Positions 1 to 8,099 of a stretch of DNA of 20,090 nucleotides are shown here, piece after piece. Below the pieces are notes generated by a model. It was not told where the DNA came from and did no database searches. It worked only from the letters and a program-made list of their open reading frames with translations. Source of the DNA: an uncultured Eubacterium sp. (GTDB lineage Bacteria > Bacillota > Clostridia > Lachnospirales > Lachnospiraceae); contig CAJOQF010000274.1 in the NCBI GenBank assembly GCA_905236295.1, forward strand, positions 1 through 20,090, written 5' to 3'. Position numbers and translations under genes: made by a program. Numbering within the stretch: the stretch's first letter is position 1; the number at the start of each line of letters is the position of its first letter.

Positions 1-1268
1 ATACGGTTGCGCAGATAAATAAATACATTAAGGGGATGATCGATCAGGATTATCTCCTTAAAAACATTTGCCTGAAGGGTGAGGTTTCGAATTGCAAATA
101 TCATCAGAGCGGTCATATATACTTTACCCTCAAGGATCAGGTGGCGGCGATCCAGTGTGTCATGTTTGCCTCGGATGCAAAGAGCGGTCTCAAGTTCAGG
201 ATGGCGGACGGAGACGGAGTCATTGTGCTTGGTCGTATCGGTGTCTATGAGACTACAGGCGTATATCAGGTGTATGTAAAGGAAGTTGCGCCTGATGGCG
301 GGGGCGAGCTCTATGAGAAGGTAGAACGTCTGAAAAAGGAACTCGAGGAGATGGGCATGTTTGCGGAAGAATACAAACAGCCCATCCCTAAATTTGTAAA
401 GACGGTTGGCATAGTTACGGCAGAGACCGGTGCGGTCATAAGGGACATAGTAAATGTCTCCACCAGGCGAAACCCATATGTACAGCTGATCTTAAGACCT
501 TCAGCCGTGCAGGGGGAATATGCTCCTGCCGAGATCATAAGCGCAATTGAATACCTCGATAAAAAGAATGTCGATGTCATCATAGTGGGACGCGGCGGAG
601 GATCGATCGAGGATCTTATGGCGTTCAATGATGAGGGAGTTGCGAGGGCGATATTTGAGTGCAAGACGCCGATCATATCCGCAGTGGGACATGAGACTGA
701 TTTTACCATAGCAGATTTTGTCGCTGACTTGAGAGCTCCGACCCCGTCTGCGGCAGCAGAGCTGGCTGTGTTCGACATCGAGGAGTTTATGAATGTGATA
801 AGTGACAGGACAAAGCATCTGGATTCATTGATCGAATCATCAATACACAGGTCAAAAGCCTATGTCTCTGATAGCATGAACCGGTTGTCCAGATATGATC
901 CCGGAGCGGTGCTGAATTCAAAAAAGATGTTTTTGGCGGAGGCAAGGATCACCCTCGATGAAAAAATAAACACAAAACTTGAGCGCATAAGACAGTATGT
1001 CCAAAAGGATGCGAGGGCAGCGATCGACAGGATGATTGACAATTCTTTGAGCATATCCAAGAACAGGCTCTCAAAGATTGCGGGCAGAATGGAAGGAGTA
1101 TCGCCGCTAAACCGTCTGAAAGGCGGATATTCATGGGTGAGTGATGAAAACGGAAAGAACATTTCTTCCGTGAAGAAGATAAAGAAGGATGACAGCATAA
1201 ATATAACTGTCACTGATGGATTTATTAAAGCAACGGTAGATGAGGTGAATTATGCCGGCAAAAAGTAA
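1..1268 (+). CDS. xseA: Exodeoxyribonuclease VII large subunit, 5' end missing
   Basis: Large, catalytic subunit of exonuclease VII, which degrades single-stranded DNA into oligonucleotides in the cytoplasm together with XseB. The reading frame is already open at base 3 and encodes TVAQINKYIKGMIDQD, the usual family N-terminus, so the ATG at 36 is an internal Met and the true start lies upstream of the window. An N-terminal OB-fold runs from about 60 to 290 (KGEVSNCKYHQSGHIYFTL). The nuclease domain follows, with VGRGGGSIEDLMAFNDE near 580-640, the AVGHETDFTIADFVAD motif near 680-730 and RAPTPSAAAELA just after. A helical C-terminal region continues to the TAA stop. The gene overlaps xseB by 17 bases, which fits coupled synthesis of the two subunits. 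Confidence 0.96.
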   Translation, partial: TVAQINKYIKGMIDQDYLLKNICLKGEVSNCKYHQSGHIYFTLKDQVAAIQCVMFASDAKSGLKFRMADGDGVIVLGRIGVYETTGVYQVYVKEVAPDGGGELYEKVERLKKELEEMGMFAEEYKQPIPKFVKTVGIVTAETGAVIRDIVNVSTRRNPYVQLILRPSAVQGEYAPAEIISAIEYLDKKNVDVIIVGRGGGSIEDLMAFNDEGVARAIFECKTPIISAVGHETDFTIADFVADLRAPTPSAAAELAVFDIEEFMNVISDRTKHLDSLIESSIHRSKAYVSDSMNRLSRYDPGAVLNSKKMFLAEARITLDEKINTKLERIRQYVQKDARAAIDRMIDNSLSISKNRLSKIAGRMEGVSPLNRLKGGYSWVSDENGKNISSVKKIKKDDSINITVTDGFIKATVDEVNYAGKK

Positions 1269-1470
1269 AAAAGCAGATGATAGATCACTCGAGGAAATAC
1301 TTGACGAGGTAGAGATCATCATGGAGAAGATGGAGAGTGACAAGCCCTCGCTTGAGGAGTCGTTTGTCCTCTATGAACAGGGAATAAAAGCATTAAAGAC
1401 CGCAACACAAAAGATTGATATGGTAGAGAAAAAACTTGAGATCCTACGGAGTGAGAACGATGGAGATTAA
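1252..1470 (+). CDS. xseB: Exodeoxyribonuclease VII small subunit
   Basis: Small accessory subunit of exonuclease VII, 72 residues, of usual family length. The body (SLEEILDEVEIIMEKMES, then a second helix with SLEESFVLYEQGIKAL) is the two-helix XseB fold that binds the XseA C-terminal region. The ATG at 1252 lies inside the end of xseA and follows a purine-rich GATGAGGTGA, so translation is probably coupled to xseA. The 3' end overlaps the likely ispA start at 1460 by 11 bases, so three consecutive genes are chained by overlaps. Assignment rests on family sequence pattern and on position after xseA. Confidence 0.93.
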   Translation: MPAKSKKADDRSLEEILDEVEIIMEKMESDKPSLEESFVLYEQGIKALKTATQKIDMVEKKLEILRSENDGD

Positions 1471-2377
1471 AGAGGAGATCAAACTTCACACTGATGAAGT
1501 TTCAAAGATAATATACAAATATCTTCCGGGAGAGATAGGAAAACAGAAGACACTTTTTAAAGCGATGAATTATTCTTTTCTCGCCGGTGGCAAGAGATTG
1601 AGACCTATGCTGATGCTTGAGACCTTCAGGCTGTTTGGCGGAAAAGGCAAGGTTATAGAACCGTTTATGGCGGCGATTGAGATGATACATACTTCGTCTC
1701 TTATACACGACGATCTCCCGGCGATGGATGATGACGAGTACAGACGCGGTAAGAAGACGACACATATAGTATTTGGCGAGGCAAATGCCATACTTGCCGG
1801 AGACGGATTGATCCTCTATGCGTTCGAGACCGCCTCGAAGGCGTTGACCTACACAGACCATCCCGAGTATGTTGTAAAGGCGATGTAGATACTTTCGTCA
1901 AAATCGGGCATCTATGGCATGGTGGGAGGTCAGACTGTCGATGTTGAACTCGAGGGCAGGAGCATAGACCTCGAGACACTCGATTTTATCTATGAGTTAA
2001 AGACGGCAGCTCTTATAGAAAGTGCAATGATGATCGGAGCCGTACTTGCCGGGGCGAGTGATGAAGATCTGGCTGCGGTTGAAAAGATAGGATTAAATCT
2101 CGGAAAGGCGTTCCAGATTCAGGACGATATCCTTGATGTCATAGGTGATGAAGAGCAGTTAGGCAAACCGGTCGGAAGTGATGAGAAGAATCAAAAGACA
2201 ACCTATGTTACACACCTTGGGACGGATAAAGCCTCGGAGGTCGTAAAAGAGCTTACTGATGAGGCGATTGAGACGTTGAGGGGGCTTGAGAAAAAGCATG
2301 GCACTTCGACAGGCTCAGCATCTGATGGCATATTTTTAGAGAGATTGTTTTTTGCACTTATAAAAAGGGAAAAATAA
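1460..2377 (+). pseudogene. ispA: Polyprenyl (farnesyl/geranyl) diphosphate synthase interrupted by an in-frame TAG
   Basis: Chain-length-determining prenyl transferase that condenses IPP with allylic diphosphates to make FPP/GPP. The ATG at 1460 is preferred over the in-frame ATG at 1436 because GGAGTGAG (1448-1455) lies four bases before it. Read from 1460, the frame spans 306 codons including the final stop, normal for IspA. Codon 143 (1886-1888) is TAG. Before it lie GGKRLRP and the first Asp-rich motif DDLPAMDDD (residues 84-92). After it, with no frameshift, come GMVGGQ and the second Asp-rich motif DDILD (222-226). Neither half has a full active site, and the second has no good start (ATG 1919 lacks a Shine-Dalgarno). 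The downstream half remains free of further stops, so the lesion is recent, a sequencing or assembly error, or suppressed. Residues about 281-287 are encoded by a palindromic repeat copy. dxs starts one base after the final stop. Confidence 0.85.
2302..2320 (+). repeat. Dispersed palindromic repeat copy inside ispA
   Basis: Bases CACTTCGACAGGCTCAGCA. The first 17 are identical to the reverse complement of the copy in the pnp leader (19122-19140). It is translated as part of GTSTGSASDG in the loop before the last IspA helix, where family members usually have a shorter linker. A repeat that stays in frame inside a gene suggests an inserted or drifting REP-like element. Confidence 0.6.
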
Positions 2378-2378
2378 T

Positions 2379-4241
2379 ATGGTTCTTGAAGAGATAAAAA
2401 AGACCGGAGATATAAAGCATATAAAGCCGAATATGATGCACACGCTTGCGCAGGAAATTCGTGAATTCTTAATAGAAAAGATCTCAAAGACAGGCGGGCA
2501 TCTTGCTTCGAATCTCGGGGCTGTTGAGCTTACAATGGCACTTCACCTCGTTTTTGATCCGGAGCATGACAAGATAATCTGGGATGTCGGACACCAGTCA
2601 TATACGCACAAGCTATTGACTGGCAGGAGAGACGGGTTTGACAATCTCAGAAGTTATGGCGGGATGAGCGGGTTCCCAAAGAGATCGGAGAGTGATACCG
2701 ATGTCTATGAGACAGGGCATTCGTCGACCTCGCTCTCGGCAGGCATTGGCTTTGCAAAAGCCAGAGATCTTGTCGGCGAGGACTATAAGGTCGTTGCGGT
2801 CGTGGGTGACGGGGCGATGACCGGCGGTCTGGCGTTTGAGGCTTTAAACAATGCCTCCGCCCTAAAAAAGAATTTTATAATCGTATTAAACGACAATGAG
2901 ATGAGCATTTCTGCAAATGTCGGCGGAATGTCCACACATCTTATGTCGCTTCGAACCGCTGACAGATACCTCAATTTCAAGGAGGATGTCACCAGACAGA
3001 TATCCAAGATTCCGAACGGCGACAAGGTGATGGATCGCTTAAGACGTACAAAGAGCAGTGTAAAGCAGCTCGTCATACCGGGGATGATATTTGAGAATCT
3101 GGGTATCAAATACCTCGGACCTTTCGACGGTCACAATATCAGCCTGCTTCAGAGGGCGTTCTCCGATGCGGCAAAGATAGAGGGACCTGTTCTGGTTCAT
3201 GTTTTGACGAAAAAGGGTCATGGATATCAGCCGGCGGAGAAGCACCCTGCCAGATTCCACGGCACGGGGCCGTTTGATATTGAGACCGGGCTCCCGCTCA
3301 AGAAACGCACAAAGGCAAACTATACAGACGTCTTTTCAACAGTGATGAGAAAGCTCGGCGATTCAGATGAAAAGATTGTCGCGATCACAGCTGCAATGGA
3401 AGACGGAGTGGGACTTAGGCGTTTCCACAATATGTTTCCGGACAGGTTTTTTGATGTCGGCATAGCCGAGGGGCATGGAGTCGTTTTTGCCGCAGGGCTG
3501 GCATCGATGGGATTAAAACCCGTCTTTGCTGTTTACTCATCCTTCCTGCAGAGGGGCTTCGATGAGCTGGCGGTAGATGTGGCACTGCAGAAACTTCCCG
3601 TTGTGTTCTGCGTGGACAGGGCAGGACTTGTCGGCGAAGACGGTGATACTCACCAGGGAATATTTGATCTTTCATACCTCACCATGATGCCGAATATGAC
3701 GGTTATGGCGCCGAAGAACAAGTGGGAACTGGCGGATATGATAAAGTTTGCGATAAGTTACGAGGACGGTCCGGTTGCCATCCGTTACCCTAGGGGACAG
3801 GCATACGACGGACTCGAGGAGCATCGTGAGCCGATCGTGCTCGGTCAATCCGAAAAGATCTTCGAGGGCAGGAAGGTTGCCCTGCTCGCCATAGGAAGCA
3901 TGGTTGAGACTGCGTTTGATGTCAGGGAAAAACTTATAGGATCAGGTGTTGAAGCGACTGTGGTAAACGCCAGATTCGCAAAACCCATAGATGAAAAAAT
4001 GATAGATGAGCTTGCGTATTCACACGAGCTTATAGTGACTCTCGAGGATAACGTAAAGACCGGAGGGTTCGGAGAACAGGTCGGTCGCGTTATAAACGAG
4101 GGTGGATATGATGCGGATATATTAAATATTGCCATAGATGATATGTTTGTTCCTCACGGTTCGGTTGGAGTGTTGAGGGAAAAACTCGGCATGGATTCGC
4201 AGACGATAACAGACAAGATAAAGGAATTACTCGATCTGTAA
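2379..4241 (+). CDS. dxs: 1-deoxy-D-xylulose-5-phosphate synthase
   Basis: TPP-dependent cytoplasmic enzyme that condenses pyruvate and glyceraldehyde 3-phosphate to DXP, the first step of the MEP isoprenoid pathway. At 620 residues it is full length. Visible motifs are HLASNLG (His41), DVGHQSYTHK (His72), the TPP/Mg site GDGAMTGG (143-150) with LNDN (170-173), GIAEGHGV with the conserved catalytic Glu364 in the pyrimidine-binding domain, and YSSFLQR followed by DRAGLVGEDGDTHQG. A C-terminal transketolase domain ends the protein. Many homologues have EQH or EEH where this one has EGH; the Glu is kept. The ATG is one base after the ispA stop, so its translation is probably coupled to ispA and could suffer from the premature stop there. 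Confidence 0.97.
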   Translation: MVLEEIKKTGDIKHIKPNMMHTLAQEIREFLIEKISKTGGHLASNLGAVELTMALHLVFDPEHDKIIWDVGHQSYTHKLLTGRRDGFDNLRSYGGMSGFPKRSESDTDVYETGHSSTSLSAGIGFAKARDLVGEDYKVVAVVGDGAMTGGLAFEALNNASALKKNFIIVLNDNEMSISANVGGMSTHLMSLRTADRYLNFKEDVTRQISKIPNGDKVMDRLRRTKSSVKQLVIPGMIFENLGIKYLGPFDGHNISLLQRAFSDAAKIEGPVLVHVLTKKGHGYQPAEKHPARFHGTGPFDIETGLPLKKRTKANYTDVFSTVMRKLGDSDEKIVAITAAMEDGVGLRRFHNMFPDRFFDVGIAEGHGVVFAAGLASMGLKPVFAVYSSFLQRGFDELAVDVALQKLPVVFCVDRAGLVGEDGDTHQGIFDLSYLTMMPNMTVMAPKNKWELADMIKFAISYEDGPVAIRYPRGQAYDGLEEHREPIVLGQSEKIFEGRKVALLAIGSMVETAFDVREKLIGSGVEATVVNARFAKPIDEKMIDELAYSHELIVTLEDNVKTGGFGEQVGRVINEGGYDADILNIAIDDMFVPHGSVGVLREKLGMDSQTITDKIKELLDL

Positions 4242-4242
4242 T

Positions 4243-5079
4243 ATGAAGAAAAGATTGGATGTACTCCTCGTGGAGAAAGGACTTGCACCTTCGAGAGAAA
4301 AGGCGAAAGCGCTTATCATGGAAGGCAAGGTGCTGGTTGACGGAGAACGCGAGGACAAGGCTGGAAGCCAGTTTAAAGAAGAAGTAAATATCAGGATCAA
4401 AGGGGAGACCCTCAAGTATGTCAGCAGAGGTGGATTGAAGCTGGAGAAGGCATGCGGGCAGTTTGGATTCAGACTCGAGGGCCTTGTCTGTATGGATATC
4501 GGAGCATCAACGGGAGGATTCACCGATTGTATGCTGCAAAACGGAGCGAAGAAGGTATACTCCGTGGATGTCGGATACGGACAGTTCGCGTGGAAACTCA
4601 GGTGTGACGAGCGTGTTGTATGTATGGAAAAGACCAATATCAGGTATCTCACACCGGATGATATTGACGATAAGATCGAGTTTGCATCCGCGGACGTATC
4701 ATTTATATCGCTTACGAAGATTCTGTTGCCGGTAAAGGAGCTGCTTGTCGACGGAGCCCAGATGGTATGCCTTATAAAACCGCAGTTTGAAGCGGGCAGA
4801 GACAAGGTAGGGAAAAAAGGTGTTGTAAGAGACAAGGCAATCCATGAGGAAGTGATAAGAAATGTCACCTCATTCTGCGAGGACAATGGATTTAAGGTAC
4901 TGGGACTTACTTTCTCGCCGATCAAAGGACCTGAGGGCAATATAGAATATTTGATGCATATTAAGAAGGCAGATGACGCTTCGGCAGGTTCGGCACCCGG
5001 GGGGGACACTGAGCCTGTAGAAGTGACATACAACATCAAAGAGACAGTGAATTTAGCGCATCTGGAGTTGGATAAATGA
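4243..5079 (+). CDS. tlyA: TlyA-family rRNA (cytidine-2'-O)-methyltransferase
   Basis: SAM-dependent RNA 2'-O-methyltransferase. Characterised TlyA proteins modify 16S and/or 23S rRNA, and some homologues also have haemolysin-like activity. An N-terminal S4 RNA-binding domain spans about residues 2-62 (KRLDVLLVEKGLAPSREKAK), followed by the linker SRGGLKLEKA. The FtsJ-like Rossmann domain has MDIGASTGGFTDC (84-96), DVSFISL (Asp151) and IKPQFEAG (Lys179, Glu183), fitting the K-D-K-E type site. Its length, 278, is slightly longer than usual. The excess, about residues 245-262 (ASAGSAPGGDTEPVEV), is encoded by an inverted pair of palindromic repeats. The family C-terminus (ETVNLAHLELDK) resumes afterwards, so function is probably kept. 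The gene begins one base after dxs and overlaps nadK by four bases. Confidence 0.94.
   Translation: MKKRLDVLLVEKGLAPSREKAKALIMEGKVLVDGEREDKAGSQFKEEVNIRIKGETLKYVSRGGLKLEKACGQFGFRLEGLVCMDIGASTGGFTDCMLQNGAKKVYSVDVGYGQFAWKLRCDERVVCMEKTNIRYLTPDDIDDKIEFASADVSFISLTKILLPVKELLVDGAQMVCLIKPQFEAGRDKVGKKGVVRDKAIHEEVIRNVTSFCEDNGFKVLGLTFSPIKGPEGNIEYLMHIKKADDASAGSAPGGDTEPVEVTYNIKETVNLAHLELDK
4977..5025. repeat. Inverted pair of dispersed palindromic repeats inside the tlyA 3' end
   Basis: The left arm is 4977-4995 (CGCTTCGGCAGGTTCGGCA), 13 of 19 like the consensus CACTTCGACAGGCTCAGTG. The right arm is 5007-5025 (CACTGAGCCTGTAGAAGTG), 18 of 19 like its reverse complement. The two face each other across an 11-base G-rich spacer. 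Four of the six left-arm differences from consensus turn Watson-Crick pairs into G-U pairs, so the RNA can still fold into a long hairpin of about 17 base pairs. It is translated in frame and lies about 50 bases before the nadK start. Confidence 0.65.
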
Positions 5080-5921
5080 AACACTTTTTTATACTGGTGA
5101 ACGGTCCAAAGGACAATGGACTTGAATTCACCAAGAAGATGGAGAATTATATAGTTAATTCGGGAGGAACCGTAGGTCACTATGTCACAATGAGGGATGA
5201 GAGCGGTGAAGCCAGCGGTATTCAGATACCTGAGGACACGGAGCTTATTTTTGTTCTCGGAGGAGACGGAACACTTATCAGAACATCCCACGATCTGCAT
5301 GGACTACATATCCCGTTTATCGGAGTAAACCTTGGTACACTCGGATATCTGTGCGAGCTTGGAAAGGATACGGTGTTCGATGCCATCGACAAGCTTATGC
5401 GGGATGAGTATATGCTTGAGGAGAGAATGCTTTTGAAATCTGTGGATGATAATGATGAAGCCACAGGGGTGGCATTAAATGATATTGTCATTCACCGCAA
5501 TGGTCAGACCCAGTTAGTAAGGCTGATCGTATATGTGAACGGATTGTATCTGGCTACATACAATGCCGATGGCATAATCGTTGCAACCCCCACAGGCTCC
5601 ACCGGATACAGCATGTCCGCCGGCGGACCGATCATTGAGCCGAGGGCGCAGATGATACTGCTCACTCCTATAAATACGCACACATTGAGCGGCAGAAGCA
5701 TTGTTTTGAGTGACAATGACACAATAGAGATCGAGCTGGCGGGCAGACGACCTCAAAATGATGAGACGGCGTCGGTAAGCTATGACGGCGATGTGAAATG
5801 TGTCATGAAGGTTGGAGAAAGGATAAAGATTACCAGAACCAGACGAAAGGTAAATATTTTGAAACTGACAAGGGAGAGCTTCTGGGAAATTCTGCAGAAG
5901 AAGATGCAGACTTATTCATAG
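5076..5921 (+). CDS. nadK: NAD kinase (ATP/polyphosphate)
   Basis: Phosphorylates NAD to NADP in the cytoplasm. At 281 residues it has the usual length. The nucleotide-binding signature GGDGT is at 62-66. NDIVIHR (136-141) follows, then NADGIIVATPTGSTGYSM, whose TPTGSTGYSMSAGGP (171-185) is the characteristic NAD-binding segment, and TPINTHTLSGRSIV. The ATG overlaps the tlyA stop (ATGA), so translation is coupled. The gene ends with TAG, followed at once in frame by TGA and TAG, confirming that amber codons terminate in this organism. Confidence 0.96.
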   Translation: MKHFFILVNGPKDNGLEFTKKMENYIVNSGGTVGHYVTMRDESGEASGIQIPEDTELIFVLGGDGTLIRTSHDLHGLHIPFIGVNLGTLGYLCELGKDTVFDAIDKLMRDEYMLEERMLLKSVDDNDEATGVALNDIVIHRNGQTQLVRLIVYVNGLYLATYNADGIIVATPTGSTGYSMSAGGPIIEPRAQMILLTPINTHTLSGRSIVLSDNDTIEIELAGRRPQNDETASVSYDGDVKCVMKVGERIKITRTRRKVNILKLTRESFWEILQKKMQTYS

Positions 5922-5959
5922 TGATAGATACACACATATTATGAAGAATGGAGAACAGT

Positions 5960-6415
5960 ATGAAATTTAAGCGACAGAATATGATACTGGAGCTTATCAA
6001 AGAAAACCCGATAGAGACACATAATGAGCTGATAAAGAAATTATCGGAGTGTGGATTTGAGGTCACTCAGGCGACAGTATCGAGGGATATCAGACAACTT
6101 GGCATTATTAAGGCGGATGACGGAACCGGAAGGTTTGTCTATGTCAGCCAGAAGTCATCGGGAACAGAAAAGCCGGACGAAAAGTATATTCGTGTCCTTA
6201 AGGAAGGTCTTATCTCTATGGATCAGGCTGAGAACATCCTTGTGATAAAGACTGAGTCGGGGATGGCGATGGCTGTTGCCGCCGCACTGGATGAGTTTTC
6301 GTGGAGCGAGCTTGTCGGAAGCGTTGCGGGTGATGATACGATCATCTGTGCGATCAGGTACAAGGCTGCTGTAAAAAATGTAATGGAGAGGATTAAGAAG
6401 ATAGTGGGAAAGTAA
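5960..6415 (+). CDS. argR: Arginine repressor (ArgR/AhrC)
   Basis: Arginine-responsive transcription factor that represses arginine biosynthesis and, in Bacillus, activates catabolism; it acts as a hexamer. The ATG at 5960 is chosen over the in-frame ATG at 5948 because GGAG (5950-5953) lies six bases before it and the protein then begins MKFKRQNMILELI, as in the family. The length is 151 residues. The N-terminal winged helix includes ATVSRDIRQLGIIK. The C-terminal arginine-binding, oligomerisation domain contains GSVAGDDTIICAIR, matching the family pattern GTxAGDDTI. Placement directly before recN matches Bacillus ahrC-recN and many Clostridia. Confidence 0.95.
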   Translation: MKFKRQNMILELIKENPIETHNELIKKLSECGFEVTQATVSRDIRQLGIIKADDGTGRFVYVSQKSSGTEKPDEKYIRVLKEGLISMDQAENILVIKTESGMAMAVAAALDEFSWSELVGSVAGDDTIICAIRYKAAVKNVMERIKKIVGK

Positions 6416-6434
6416 CAGGATAAAGGGGGATCAT

Positions 6435-8099
6435 ATGTTATATAGTTTACATGTTAAAAACCTCGCTCTTATAGACGAGGTTGAAATTTATTTTAAAGAA
6501 GGTTTAAATATCCTGACAGGTGAGACCGGCGCCGGAAAATCGATAATAATCGACTGCATGTCGTTGGCGCTCGGCGCGAAGTTCAACAGGGACATGGCTA
6601 CCGCGGACAATGCTTTTGTCGAGCTTGCCTTTGAGATTAGAGAAGACAGTCTAAAGGAAAAGCTTAAGGAGCTGGAGGTTGAGTGTGAGGATGATATGAT
6701 CTTTCTTGCAAGGCGCATAGTAAACGGCAAGGCGCTTGCAAGAATAAATTCCGAAAATGTGCCTCTTTTTAAATTGCGTCAGGTTGCGGAACTTCTGATA
6801 GATATTCACGGACAACATGAGACATCATCCCTCCTGTCTGAGAAGAATCATATTGATGTGCTTGACAGATATATTGGAGAGGCGGCAGTCAAAGTAAAAG
6901 ACGAGCTGGCTTCGGCTTACCGCGATTATAAGAATGCGGTTCGCGCCCTCGAGGAGCTTGATGTGAGTGACGGTGACAGGAAGCGAGAGGCAGACCTTTT
7001 GGAATACCAGATATCCGAGATAGAGGCCTGCGATATAAAGCAGGGTGAGATAGAGGAGCTTGACGGTCTCTACAGCCGGATGAACAATTCGAAAAAGTTC
7101 AGGGAATGCTGTGGCTTTGTGGATTCCATGCTGTTTTCGGGAAATGCGAGCGTGTCCGATGCGATCGATGCAAGCTTAAAAGAGCTGAACTCAAATTTCG
7201 GAGAGGATGAATCCATAGACGGACTTCTTTCGCAGCTTAACGATATTGATTCGCTTATGGGTGACTTTAAAAGATCTCTCACCGATGCCATGGACGGGCT
7301 TGATTTTTCAGAGGAAGAGTTTTATTCTACTGAACGTCGGCTCGATGAGGTGAACAGGATTTCCGACAAGTATGGGCCGGGATATGAAGAGGTCTCAAAG
7401 ACGCTCGACGAGCTGAAAGAAAAGCTTGATGTCCTTGAGAACTACGACAGAAAACTTGAGGAGGCAAAGCGTTTAAAAGAGGAGGCTTATGAGAAGCTGA
7501 TTGAGATTTGTGACAAGCTGGCGAAAATCCGAAAAGAGGCAGCAGCCAGATTTGAAAAAGAACTCTCAGAACAGCTTGAAGGGCTCAATTTCAATGATAT
7601 TAAATTTGAGGTTCGAATGGATAAACACAAAGAACCTACATCAAACGGAATGGATGAGGTTGCGTTCTACATAAGCACCAATCCGGGAGTGCCGATAGGT
7701 CCACTTGCAAAGATTGCATCCGGCGGAGAACTCTCAAGAATAATGCTTGGGATAAAGACACTTCTCAGTGGAAAAGACGAGATAGGAACGCTTATATTTG
7801 ACGAGATAGATGCGGGGATCAGCGGACGAACCGCTCATATGGTCGCCAAAAAGCTTGAGATGATCGCAAGATCAAACCAGCTGATCTGCATAACCCACCT
7901 TCCGCAGATTGCCGCCAAGGCAGACACTCATTATATGATAGAAAAGAGTGTGGATGGACAAAAGACAAGGGTGGATGTAAGAGAGCTCGACTATGATGCA
8001 TCAATTGAAGAACTCTCAAGATTGCTTGCGGGAGATGAGATAACGCAGGCTGTCAGAGAAAATGCGATCGAATTAAAAAAACGGACGGAGAATGATTGA
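6435..8099 (+). CDS. recN: DNA repair ATPase RecN
   Basis: SMC-like cytoplasmic ATPase that acts early in recombinational repair of double-strand breaks. At 554 residues it has the usual family length. The N-terminal ATPase half has Walker A GETGAGKS (29-36) and the RecN motif DIHGQHE. A central coiled-coil region runs from about residue 150 to 370 and is rich in Glu, Lys and Leu. The C-terminal half has the ABC signature ASGGELSR (428-435) and Walker B TLIFDEIDAGISG (Asp456, Glu457). Start ATG 6435 follows AAAGGGGGA by a few bases. The 3' end overlaps the next gene by eight bases. Confidence 0.96.
   Translation: MLYSLHVKNLALIDEVEIYFKEGLNILTGETGAGKSIIIDCMSLALGAKFNRDMATADNAFVELAFEIREDSLKEKLKELEVECEDDMIFLARRIVNGKALARINSENVPLFKLRQVAELLIDIHGQHETSSLLSEKNHIDVLDRYIGEAAVKVKDELASAYRDYKNAVRALEELDVSDGDRKREADLLEYQISEIEACDIKQGEIEELDGLYSRMNNSKKFRECCGFVDSMLFSGNASVSDAIDASLKELNSNFGEDESIDGLLSQLNDIDSLMGDFKRSLTDAMDGLDFSEEEFYSTERRLDEVNRISDKYGPGYEEVSKTLDELKEKLDVLENYDRKLEEAKRLKEEAYEKLIEICDKLAKIRKEAAARFEKELSEQLEGLNFNDIKFEVRMDKHKEPTSNGMDEVAFYISTNPGVPIGPLAKIASGGELSRIMLGIKTLLSGKDEIGTLIFDEIDAGISGRTAHMVAKKLEMIARSNQLICITHLPQIAAKADTHYMIEKSVDGQKTRVDVRELDYDASIEELSRLLAGDEITQAVRENAIELKKRTEND

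Noticed and set aside
36..38. ATG at 36 as the xseA start
   Set aside because: The frame upstream to base 3 encodes the conserved XseA N-terminus, so the gene begins before the window.
1886..1888. TAG read as an amino acid (stop reassignment or pyrrolysine) in ispA
   Set aside because: nadK, mreB, rodA, mgsA, the carboxypeptidase and rpsO all end with TAG at the expected family C-terminus, so amber is a normal stop here, and nothing suggests a pyrrolysine system or a methylamine-type enzyme.
1919..2377. Separate gene for the downstream half of ispA
   Set aside because: ATG 1919 has no Shine-Dalgarno and begins in the middle of a conserved IspA motif, so it is best read as the tail of the interrupted gene.
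4227..5300. Long open frame on the minus strand across tlyA
   Set aside because: It lies antisense to well-supported genes, is Ser/Pro-rich as expected for a shadow frame, and has no recognisable domain or ribosome-binding site.
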